A DNA stretch of 18,000 nt from Owenia fusiformis (GCA_903813345.2 CAIIXF020000377.1:1-18000); one strand, 5' to 3'; counted from the stretch's first letter, positions 9,069 through 17,294 are shown. Translations and numbers: made by a program. Notes: generated by a model not told the origin, from the sequence alone.

Positions 9069-9229
9069 GGATAGGAAGAAGTTAGATCAATTTGAACTTA
9101 TTAGATGATGTTAAAATAAGGATAAATGCAACATACTGATAGATGTCAAATAATTTTCATAATGGCTTACATGGATTATGAAAGAAAATAGATCATAAAC
9201 CATATATACATGTAATAAAGGGTATATAC

Positions 9230-9730
9230 TCATTATAGAATATCTGATCTAATTGTGCCACCTTCACTTTCTCATATTTCTAAGGGGTAGGGGTCAACAA
9301 AGCCATATTAAAAATACAAAATAGTACTTAATCATTACATTACTTATATTAAAATGCCACGCGTAACTTGGAAATGATTTATGAATACTATTTGGAAAAT
9401 ACTACATTCTTAGCATGTACATTATTTTCTTTCGGCCCATTTCTTTCAGCCCATAAATTCCCATCCTCTAGGTCTATAAATAAACATTGAAACAGGCTTT
9501 TGAACCAAGAAATTTGTGAAACATATTCTTGAAGAAAATAATATACAAGGCAGGACATAAGTAGTCATCATAGAATTTCTGATCCAATTGTGCCACTTCT
9601 GCGTTCTTGTATTTCTAAGGGGTAGGGGCCAACAAAGCCATATTAAAAATACAAAATAATACTTTATCATTACATTACTTATATTACAATGTCACATATA
9701 GCTTAGAAATGATTTTTGAATACTACTTGG
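9230..9730. repeat. Direct repeat pair, 335 bp apart
   Basis: Positions 9230-9395 and 9565-9730 align without any visible gap over about 165 bp. Shared blocks include TTTCTAAGGGGTAGGGG, CAACAAAGCCATATTAAAAA and ATTACATTACTTATATTA. The 169 bp between them is not repeated. The gap-free alignment suggests a tandem duplication or two insertions of one short repeat. The minus-strand 74-codon frame at 9446-9670 only partly overlaps copy 2 and is not gene-like. Confidence 0.8.
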
Positions 9731-9952
9731 AGCACTGTAACTGCCTATTATTTCTCTGAAGCTGCAAAAATAAGATTGGTGAAAGTAAAAAATGAACGAA
9801 AATATGCCTGTTTATTTCTATAAATTATGTTTTTTCCTAAACCAATCAACACATCTCTCTCTGATTTTAGGATACACTTGACCATTGTACTAGTGACATA
9901 TTATATAGGAATCAGTACAACACCAAATATTTAGTTGATGTAATAGAATGAT

Positions 9953-10125
9953 AATCTAATATCCCCCTCAAATATTATTCTAGGGGGGTAAAAAGGCTCA
10001 GAATCCTTCGTCCACAAACTAATACGACCCAGACATATGTGAATTGATGCTACATAAAGTAATCTTTCAGAAAAATTATGTCTAACAAGTGGCCCCCTGA
10101 CTTCCCAAAATGCTTGGTGTAGACT
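9953..10125 (-). repeat. Dispersed repeat, copy B (partner 375-551)
   Basis: Reverse-complement match to 375-551 over its full length, from TCTAATATCCCCCTCAAATATTATTC to GCTTGGTGTAGACTGG. This copy has a run of Gs/Cs where copy A has GGAGG, and several substitutions elsewhere. Flanks on either side do not match copy A. Confidence 0.75.
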
Positions 10126-10459
10126 GGCCTATTCCTAATTGTAAACACATGATGAACGATACTACAACTGGAAAACAGCAACTCGACGGAGAAGCAAATC
10201 CCACCGAACTAAACATATTTTATTAAATCTACACCCATGATGTGATGTGGTTTCATATATTTAATTCTTTCTTGAGCAAGGGTCTTATGACCATTGACCA
10301 TAAGGCATTAGCATTTTAATTTGTATCAAATCTAGTTAATGATTTGGTATTTATATCATAAAAATTAACATTTTCATAAAAAAATGGTGCTAACTTTGAA
10401 TTCAGCATTTCCTATGCCAATAAAAATTCAGCACATAACAACAGAAAATGATCACCAGT
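10126..10459. other. No feature recognised
   Basis: AT-rich sequence without a partner in the window and without a coding frame of interest. Confidence 0.35.
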
Positions 10460-11125
10460 GGTCATATTGGAAATTTCTTCTCAAGCAAAGTTCATTCACA
10501 TTCCTATATAATTTGCGCCCAATCCTTTAACTCGTATTTAAATTATTATGAATTACAATTTGGCATAATTGTCGGCCATTTCGAATTTAGTCATTTGATA
10601 TTAAATCAACAGCATATAAATTGGGAACCAAAACTGCCAGAAATTTGAGTTATCAAACATTACAGTTTTATGAAAATGGCGGCCATTTTGAAATGAGCGA
10701 CCATATGGTAAATGCCTCATTGAGCAGTGATCCTCTGCAAATAAGATATTACCCAATACATTTGGACAGAATTCCATTATTTATAGCATTAACGGTATTC
10801 AAATGGACCTCGCCATAGGAAAACGGGTCTTATCACAAAAATTAAAATTGTGCTACAGAGCCAAAAATGTGCTCAAGAGTAAAAGGAAATTGTGCTAAAT
10901 TCAAATCCATCTTTTTGGTCTATACCTGCAAGGAAAAATTATTGAGACATAAGCCATGGCTCATTTGAAAGGTCTCTTTTTGCTTTTTAAAATAAACAAA
11001 AAAAGATATTGAAAAAATCTGTGATAAGACCCCTTTTCCCGTAGCCTGGCACAAATATCAAATGTTTATGAAAAATGGCGATGAATCGGCCATCTTGAAA
11101 ATTTCTCCCTGAGCAGAGGTCCTAT
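10460..11125. repeat. Degenerate GGCCAT(T/C)TTGAAA motif repeat
   Basis: Related segments begin at 10460 (GGTCATATTGGAAATTTCT), 10574 (GGCCATTTCGAATTT), 10681 (GGCCATTTTGAAATGAGC) and 11088 (GGCCATCTTGAAAATTTCT). Two of them are followed by GAGCAGTGATCCT or GAGCAGAGGTCCT. Upstream of the last three there is a TTATGAA word. Spacing is about 107-114 bp for the first units and about 407 bp for the last, a gap that contains the separate element at 10815-11046. AAAATGGCGGCCATTTT (10673-10689) is a perfect palindrome about one base. The overlapping frames at 10448-10648 and 10621-10818 come from the repeat. Confidence 0.55.
10815..11046. mobile_element. Small inverted-repeat element (~230 bp)
   Basis: GGGTCTTATCACA (10825-10837) is exactly complementary to TGTGATAAGACCC (11020-11032). 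Similarity extends outward on both sides: AGGAAAAC on the left, and GGGAAAAG in the complement of the right. It also extends inward as A/T-rich sequence. The interior repeats GTGCT words. Size and structure fit a MITE. No target duplication was identified. Confidence 0.5.
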
Positions 11126-11144
11126 GGACCTTACCCTACTATCA

Positions 11145-11709
11145 CACCAAACTAGTTCTCACTACGTTCTCGAAAACGGGCTTAAACTATGCACAAACGG
11201 ATTTGACGTACTAAGAACCCACTAAGAACCGTTTGGGATCTGTTTACAAACTTCATAAAACTACTAGAACGAGTAGGTCCCCCAGAACTTAGAGCATGCT
11301 CAAAATGTTCTGATGATCGTCAAAACGTTGTCGAATCGGTTTTAAACTGTCTGCGAACTGAATGAACGTAGCTACAACGTTCTACGGTCTGTTTACGAAC
11401 TTCATGGACTTTCCCGGACGGGGAATGTGATTTAGAATTTTGAATCGATTCAAAATTCGATGGCGACCATACCGTTCTGCAATCAGGTCATCATGACCTT
11501 CTAGACTAAGGGACGCGTTATACGACGTTGCACACCGACATGGTGCGACCTGAACGAACTGCGAATGAGATGGACGTATTGAAGACTGTTTATGAACGAA
11601 GTAGCTAATTATTTTAGACATATTTCCCGACCACAGCCAGATTGAGCCCGTTTTACCACGTTTTCGTAGGACTGGCAAGAACGCCGAACGGGTAAGAACT
11701 AGTTTGGTG
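11145..11709. mobile_element. TIR element of ~565 bp
   Basis: CACCAAACTAGTTCT (11145-11159) is exactly complementary to AGAACTAGTTTGGTG (11695-11709). Inward, both arms continue with ACGTTCT, GAAAACG and AAACGGGCT-like words, with extra sequence in the right arm. The interior is richer in G+C and CG dinucleotides than the flanks and repeats a GGTCTGTTTACGAACTTCAT word (11248 region and 11386 region). The 119-codon minus-strand frame at 11382-11741 runs through the element and past its end and shows no recognisable domain, so I do not call it a transposase. No clear target duplication was found. Confidence 0.55.
11435..11458. repeat. Perfect 24-bp palindrome
   Basis: GAATTTTGAATC is followed directly by its exact reverse complement GATTCAAAATTC. 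It lies near the middle of the 11145-11709 element, where a symmetric element could have its centre of symmetry. Confidence 0.9.
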
Positions 11710-11741
11710 AGAAAAACCGCATATGCATGTCCCGCATGCAT

Positions 11742-12070
11742 TAAATCTGAAATGATGATTGGGTTTCAATTAGATTTTGTAGATTTCACTATGACCCACT
11801 CCCTCTTTATAATCCAAAGTGAGTGTGACATTTAACTGTATGATCAAACCTACTTAATAGTTCAACATTTCTACAGAATGTAGGCATCAGTTTTATCACT
11901 TTGTTTTATAACTTTTTATCATTTTGTTCATCCCCAAATATTTATGCCACTACTCTCGTATTAACATACTAAAAATTACACATGTATATGTCATTAGTAA
12001 CTGGAAAAAGATTATGGTGATTTTTTTAAAGGTTTGATGGTTGCTATGGAAAAAGGATTCGATTGTCAAG
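11742..12070. other. AT-rich DNA, nothing recognised
   Basis: No coding frame or repeat partner is seen between the two TIR elements. Confidence 0.4.
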
Positions 12071-12581
12071 CAAAGGACCGCATGTTGTTAGTAGAATGAA
12101 TCGGGGGAGTTTTTCATGCATTTTGCTTCTGTTTTTATCTTAAAAACAACAATACACTTTAAACCATTTCATTGACTATAAGACTGAACCATATAATCCC
12201 CCAAAAATAATTCTCTTTTTCAAGTATTACCTATGGATTAACACCCAGGTTTTTTCAAACTTCAGAGGGCTGGGAATCATTGATTACGATCATATAAATG
12301 CTGTTTTAAAAAAGGTTTAATGTATGCCAATAATTTTTCAAATTGGGCAAATGGTACCCATTCCTTATTCCCTAGAATTTTCTTTTTGAGGAATTTCCCA
12401 GAGCAATCCTATGGTATCCAAGCTGATTTTGAGATAAAAGGAAAGTTAATCATTAATACACACCTCATTGGGTTGTGATATAAACCAAAACAATAGTCAA
12501 TAAAATGTTTTTAAGCGTATTAAGAGAAATGCATGAAAAAACTCCCCCGATTCATTCTACAAACAACTCGCGGTCCTTTTG
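12071..12581. mobile_element. TIR element of 511 bp with long arms
   Basis: The left arm (12071-12123) and right arm (12527-12581) are inverted copies of about 53-55 bp, with only a few mismatches and two single-base indels. Both carry AATGAATCGGGGGAGT or its complement and an ATGCATTT inner end. A second matching segment lies further in: CATTTCATTGACTAT (12165-12179) against ATAGTCAATAAAATG (12493-12507), one mismatch, so the arms originally exceeded 100 bp. Ends read CAAAGGACCGC and GCGGTCCTTTTG. This is too short for a transposase; it is probably a non-autonomous DNA transposon. The CAAAG end would suit hAT, but the 8-bp flanks do not match. Confidence 0.8.
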
Positions 12582-13025
12582 TGAATTCATGTAGACTTGT
12601 AGATTTTCTTTAGAGCAACAAAAGAAAACAATCTACCTGTCTACTTTGCTACTCTTGTTCCCATAACTCATACATCTCTTCATCACTTTTGATCATCAGA
12701 ACCATCCCGGCTACAATATATCTTCTGACATTGCTTAGCGTAGATACAATATTTCCTGGTGTCAAATCTTAGCTAGATGATTGGGAGATGTACCATGGAA
12801 AGAGGTCACGGGGTAGGTACAATGCTGTCCAAATCAAAACCTCAACAATACAACCAACAATAAACAGGCACGCAAAGTTCCTTATTGGTATTAAAAGATT
12901 CAGTCCCAAACATTTTGTTTATAATGATCATTGATTAAGATTACAGTTCACGTCCATTTGACAGCTTCACGGGTAACAGTACTGTAAAATTACATTCAGT
13001 TGTGTATCTCCAACAGTATCATATA
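12582..13025. other. No feature recognised
   Basis: Mixed-composition DNA without a partner in the window. No coding frame of interest. Confidence 0.35.
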
Positions 13026-13158
13026 GTACCGTTTGGGCTATGGTACTGTATGGTACGGTAATATATGGTACCATAGACTAAAATAGTATTGAATGGTACC
13101 ATGGACACTGTACAGCACCATAACAGAACGGTACTGTACAGTACTATAAATGTACCAT
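13026..13158. repeat. GTAC-rich degenerate array
   Basis: GTAC occurs ten times in about 130 bp, mostly within TATGGTAC(T/C) words. It includes the palindromes TATGGTACCATA (13064-13075), ATGGTACCAT (13093-13102) and GTACTGTACAGTAC (13131-13144). The words occur in both orientations. This looks like a decayed minisatellite of about 10-bp units. The minus-strand 60-codon frame at 13038-13220 is its Tyr/Val-rich translation. Confidence 0.8.
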
Positions 13159-13598
13159 GAGTGAAGATTGGTGGTGTTTATCAAGACATTTGATATCACA
13201 GAATCAAGACTCCTATGCATATCATCAGGACTTCCACCACTTAATCAAGTCAAAAAATCCACCCAGTGTTAGGAGCTATTGCTTATCAAGAATTTGTTAA
13301 ATGCCTGTATTAGGATCAATACTAAATCATTTGATGCGCCCAAATAAAGATGCAGAAACTCCATTCAGTTTATAATAAAAACTCATGGAGAGCCAGAAAA
13401 TCATTGAAAGCCCATTAGGACAGATTCTATGGTGCTTAGCAAAAAGCAAAGGGAGAAGGGTGTGTCACAACTTACAAAACAGTGAAAGTGTTGGTGGCAA
13501 CATGTCCTTTTACCAAGTAGCCAAATTTCCTAACACATTTTGTCAACTGGCTGATGTTCCATTCTCTGGTGTTTCAAAGTACAGTGATATATCAATCA
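13159..13598. other. No feature recognised
   Basis: The 73-codon frame at 13385-13606 shows no family resemblance and ends exactly at the transposon target site. I see no splice-site-like context and treat it as chance. Confidence 0.35.
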
Positions 13599-13607
13599 CG
13601 TTCTGAT
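13599..13607 (+). repeat. Target-site duplication, left
   Basis: CGTTCTGAT, identical to 14017-14025, directly abuts the left terminal repeat of the 409-bp element. Confidence 0.85.
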
Positions 13608-14016
13608 CGAACTCCCGTGCAGTGATATATCACTGCGGCGGGCAGGTATCTCACCGTAAGCATGGTAACATCGTAATAAACAACTGACGTGATTGGTTCT
13701 AGTCCCATGCCCAGGTCGCGTGATTGTAAAATTTAGACAATTTCATTGGTTGAATTGCGCGTATTAACTAATAAACAACACGTGCGGTAAACTTTTATCA
13801 ACACAACTTTTACTCAGAATTCCTTCCGCGGGGACTTCCTCTTATATTTCATTGATTTTGGAATATTTTGACAAAATAATTATTGGTGAACATAAAAGAA
13901 TATATTTTATAAGTTGTGTGAAAAACAAGTACATCTGTGAGTATCTTCCCCAAATTTTGGGGATTCCATAATCTGCCCGCCGCAGTGTCTAAACCGAGAC
14001 ACTGCATAGGAGTTCG
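13608..14016. mobile_element. 409-bp Mutator-like MITE with hairpin TIRs
   Basis: The element begins CGAACTCC and ends GGAGTTCG, and is flanked by an exact 9-bp direct duplication. The left TIR (13608-13645) and right TIR (13973-14016) share the outer CGAACTCC, a GCAGTG...CACTGC core and the inner CGGCGGGCAG. Each TIR contains its own hairpin. The left one is the perfect 18-bp palindrome GCAGTGATATATCACTGC (13619-13636). The right one is GCAGTGTCT and AGACACTGC (13982-13990, 13997-14005) with a 6-nt loop. The interior has no transposase frame. A 9-bp duplication is characteristic of Mutator-like transposases; assignment to that superfamily is inference. The ends still pair well and the duplication is exact, so insertion is fairly recent. 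Confidence 0.85.
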
Positions 14017-14025
14017 CGTTCTGAT
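14017..14025 (+). repeat. Target-site duplication, right
   Basis: CGTTCTGAT directly follows the right terminal repeat and is identical to 13599-13607. Confidence 0.85.
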
Positions 14026-14109
14026 ATGTAGCTCAGTATTGGACAGTCTTTCCGAACTTTCCTTTCTTCATGTCATTCTTGAATGTTTGGTACTTTGTGA
14101 AATCTCATT

Positions 14110-14223
14110 GTTTTCAATATAAACTAAGGCTTTGGAAAATTCTATGTTGGAACGAGACGAAGTCGAGTTTTCAATATAAACTAAGGCTTTGGAAAATTCT
14201 ATGTTGGAACGAGACGAAGTCGA
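14110..14223 (+). repeat. Exact 57-bp tandem duplication
   Basis: 14110-14166 and 14167-14223 are identical at every base. The unit runs from GTTTTCAATATAAAC to GAGACGAAGTCGA. Absence of any difference, unlike every other repeat here, points to a very recent duplication or an assembly artefact. Confidence 0.95.
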
Positions 14224-14348
14224 GTGCCAATACATAATATCGAGAGCAGAATATATCCTGTATTGCTCCTCAAATCATTCTATAACGTTTTTATCGTGTG
14301 GTCTTAGGTCAATTCATTTTACTCAGGAGGTTATTCCTATGTAATATT

Positions 14349-14439
14349 CTGTATTCCTACTGAGATTGTCCCCTCTGTAGCAATATTTTCTGTGTTGCTA
14401 CAGAGATGATCAATGAGGACAATCTCAGTAGCAATACAG
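14349..14439. repeat. 91-nt stem-loop, near-perfect
   Basis: The outer arms (14349-14371 and 14417-14439) pair at 22 of 23 positions. The inner arms CTCTGTAGCAA (14373-14383) and TTGCTACAGAG (14395-14405) pair perfectly, closing an 11-nt loop. The arms are joined by one unpaired base on the left and an 11-nt bulge on the right. Size and stem length resemble a microRNA precursor, but the large bulge and the presence of many foldbacks in the window make a palindromic transposon relic equally possible. AGCAATACAG (14430-14439) also matches CTGTATTGCT at 14258-14267 in inverted orientation. Confidence 0.75.
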
Positions 14440-14880
14440 ATTGGTACAGCACAAGAACTGACTAATCAGAGGGCTTCATTTTACAGATCATACGATAAGT
14501 AAGCTGAATACCCTCCAGATTCATGGAATTTTGAAATCAACAAGGATTCCAATTCCTCATTCATGACTTTATGAACTGAAGGCCTTGTTGAAATGTTTTC
14601 CACTACCATCAATTGAACTGCATATATCTAAGATTCTATAAGTATGTCCTCGAACCCTTAATCTCATATATTTTCCCACAGCACAAAAGGGTATGGAATG
14701 TCCCCAGTCTAATGAAAGCATTGTAGTGAAACATTAAAGGATCAGGCAATATAATAAGCCTTCTTTTCTGCCGCTAAATCAAAGTTTGTTAATGTCACCT
14801 ATTACTATAATCTCATCAAAAAAATTATTTGTGAATGAAACCCTATCATTATTTCAGTTTTAATGTATGTAGGAGACAGT
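14440..14880. other. No feature recognised
   Basis: AT-rich sequence. The last 100 bp may be a decayed extra unit of the following tandem repeat, but the match is too weak to call. Confidence 0.3.
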
Positions 14881-15560
14881 TCCTAAACCTTAAAACAATG
14901 GTATTTTGCAGCATAATTTACTAGGATATGATTCTAGCACCCCCCACCCAATCTACACAAATTCACAACAATCAAATCCTGTTTCTATAGAACCACCAAG
15001 AATTATTTCAAATTACTGATGACATTTATTCTGTCTGAAAAATTGGTGGTTATTTGCTGCATTGTTGTAAAGTTATTAATCATTTTCAATGTATCCCCTA
15101 CTTTTGTCATGCGGGAGGGGTGGTAGAGGAGGGAGAGGGGTTATAAATATTGAGGGGGGATAAAAAAATCATAGAAAGTGTTAACTGATAACAGAATCAT
15201 ACCTTCTTTTGAAATTGTGATAATATATATGCAATTTTCTAAACCTTAAAACAATGCTATTTTGGCAGCATAACTTGCTAACATAGGATTTTTTCGTTAA
15301 CTAGCCCCCCAAAATAGACATAAATTAGCAGATTTTGACATAATCAAATTCTGTTTCCATAGCAACCATCATACCTATAGTCACCAATTTTTTACCAGTT
15401 ATCAATGCCATATATGTGCATATATTCCGAAAAAATAGTGGTTATTCACAATGTTTTTGTAAAGATATTAATTATTTTCTATGTACCCCCTACTTTTGTC
15501 ATGCGGGGGGTAGAAATATTGATTTTTTCCTAAACGCTGTAAAATTTTGCTTAATCATTG
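14881..15560 (+). repeat. Diverged long tandem repeat, two copies plus start of a third
   Basis: Copy 1 (14881-about 15175) and copy 2 (about 15237-15535) share CTAAACCTTAAAACAATG, TATTTT.GCAGCATAA, ATCAAAT.CTGTTTC.ATAG, GTGGTTATT and CCCCTACTTTTGTCATGCGGG in the same order, with several indels. A third start (CCTAAACGCTGTAAAATTTTGC) appears at 15529. G/C-rich runs lie at each unit end. No coding frame spans a unit. Confidence 0.75.
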
Positions 15561-15970
15561 CCAAATTGTGGTGAGAATTACAAATTAATATGTAACTAAC
15601 ATGGTCTCCAAAATTCTACCTCCATACCGCAATTTAAGGGCTAGCCCATAACCTAATTTATAAGGTACGTTATGTCGCGGTGACAAGTAAGTTGACCTCT
15701 CCAGCTTTTCGCGAAGCTTCGCTCGGATTCTGAAACATGCGTAAAATTGCGCTTTAGTTTGCATGTATGCGTTGTTAATCGTTGACGGAAAGATCAAAGG
15801 TTCTTTGCGCGATCCAACGCATTTTAGCGAACAAAAAGTAGCCATTCGCCACACTTCGTAAAGTACTCGCTACAAAGAGTTATCTTACATACTATTCGTT
15901 ACGTTTCAAATTATGTATCAAATTTTAAAACAAATTTCGCTCAAGATTCGCTAAAAAAATGACAAAGGAG
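15561..15970. other. CG-containing stretch, no gene recognised
   Basis: This region has more CG dinucleotides than its neighbours and a 12-bp palindrome, GCGAAGCTTCGC (15711-15722). The 89-codon minus-strand frame (15585-15854) has an arginine/lysine-rich middle but no motif I know. It lies beside repeat sequence, so it is probably not a gene. Confidence 0.35.
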
Positions 15971-16312
15971 TGGTATCGATATGGTGAACTTTTTGAACAC
16001 GCGTGGAACAAAACGAACGACATAAACACAACGTGTTTAGGACTCTCAATATTGTAATTGTACAAAGGAAAATTTGGTTGATTTTCCTTTGTATAACTAT
16101 AATATTGAGAGGTCTAAGGAAATGTTGACACATGGGGTAAAGGATATGTATCGATATGGTGAACTAAATTCGACAATGTCTTTCTCTTAAACCAATTATT
16201 GAAAACATTTCCTTTATGTAATGTTGACTGATTGGCAATAACTTAATGCAAAAATTATTTATATATATTCAATATAACTGTTTTTGTTAACATTTTTTTC
16301 AAATTCTTTTGA
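15971..16312. mobile_element. GGTATCGATATGGTGAACT repeat family, copy 2 with foldback
   Basis: The 30 bases at 15971-16000 are identical to 4891-4920, and a further 18-bp match to the same end (GTATCGATATGGTGAACT) lies at 16148-16165. The foldback at 16037-16117 has 37-nt arms paired at 32 positions around a 7-nt loop (TTGGTTG). 16143-16299 is the inverted counterpart of 5284-5438, sharing TGACTGATTGGCAA and a TTTGTTAACATTTTT-like end. The mix of direct and inverted segments means that one of the two loci is rearranged. The 60-codon minus-strand frame at 15951-16133 comes from this repeat. Confidence 0.65.
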
Positions 16313-16817
16313 TACACTACCCTCCATAAGTTTGGCAACCTTAGTTCCCCCATTGAACTACGTGTTGAAGCCTCTTTACGTTTGAATTTTTATTTACTTA
16401 ACCTGCGATGAAATAACTTATAATATTGATGGAAACGTAACTTGACTTTATTTCAAATACCTCCGAATTTTCCCAGTTTTTTCCTCATTTACATGTACAA
16501 TAGGTCGAAAATTGATAATAAATTTGATGAACTTTTCAAAATCGTCATTCCCATGTAACCAATGGGAAATGGTGGGTTCGGGGCAAATCAGAAATCAGGA
16601 TATCCATTCAGTAAATGATTCGGCAAAAAATATTTTGATATAGAAAATTGAATTGTTTAACTTTTTTGACTAAGTGTTTAGTTTACTTGATGAATACGAA
16701 ACACTGCGTCAAAAGCACTTAAATCTCCATGGGATTTATAAACTATTTAGCGATTATTAAGAAAAATAATTCAACAATCACCGTAAATAGTTGACCTTCG
16801 TTTAGATAGATATCACT
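16313..16817. other. AT-rich DNA, nothing recognised
   Basis: Only a small stem-loop (CATTCCCAT with ATGGGAAATG near 16546-16571) is visible. No coding frame. Confidence 0.35.
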
Positions 16818-17250
16818 AAATACCAACTAGGTATTTAAGTCATATACCGTTTTTCAAATAACCCATGAATAGTGTTGGTTATTTATGATGTATTTATTTA
16901 CTGCTTGGAATGTATTTGTAGTTTATTAACGTGTATTTATCATGTCATGTAAATACACAGGGGTATCCATTTGGGTATTAATGCCATCTGACTCGAGTTA
17001 CATCATCCATCTTATTTGATACCAATGAGTATTTATGGTATTTATAACGTTATGTTGATACTCTGATTGGATTTATTGAGTATCAATGGTCATTTAGCCC
17101 CAGTTTCGCCACGCTATTGGATTAATGATATAAATACCTGAATGCATTTGCGCTAGATTATGAGGTATTTTCAAATTATTATATAGTAAGTATTCGTCTG
17201 ATCATCACTTTTTATGATAAATACATCAAGTGCTTATTTAAGGGTACTAA
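16818..17250. repeat. TATTTA/TAAATA-rich degenerate region
   Basis: Words such as GGTATTTA, GTATTTAT and AAATACC recur at short, irregular distances in both orientations. They include the perfect stem AAATACC/GGTATTT at 16818-16836. GAGTATTTATGG and GAGTATCAATGG show that units have diverged. I cannot define a clean period, so this may be low-complexity DNA or a decayed satellite. Confidence 0.4.
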
Positions 17251-17280
17251 TAGTATAAAAACAGGATTTCTTAATGGATT

Positions 17281-17294
17281 GGGGGGGGGGGGGG
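17281..17294 (+). repeat. Poly-G tract, 14 G
   Basis: Fourteen consecutive G followed by CGCTGCGG, in AT-rich DNA. Similar to the tract at 4324-4336. Confidence 0.9.

Noticed and set aside
11382-11741. 119-codon minus-strand open frame, the longest in the window
   Set aside because: It crosses the end of a TIR element and runs through a palindrome and repeated words. It shows no domain, catalytic motif or membrane segment. The CG-rich composition lowers stop frequency and explains the length.
12063-12589. 8-bp target duplication for the 12071-12581 element
   Set aside because: Left flank TTGTCAAG and right flank TGAATTCA do not match at a convincing number of positions, whichever terminal base is chosen.
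15585-15854. 89-codon minus-strand open frame
   Set aside because: Located in CG-containing sequence with a HindIII-type palindrome. No motif, and no splice or start context that convinces.
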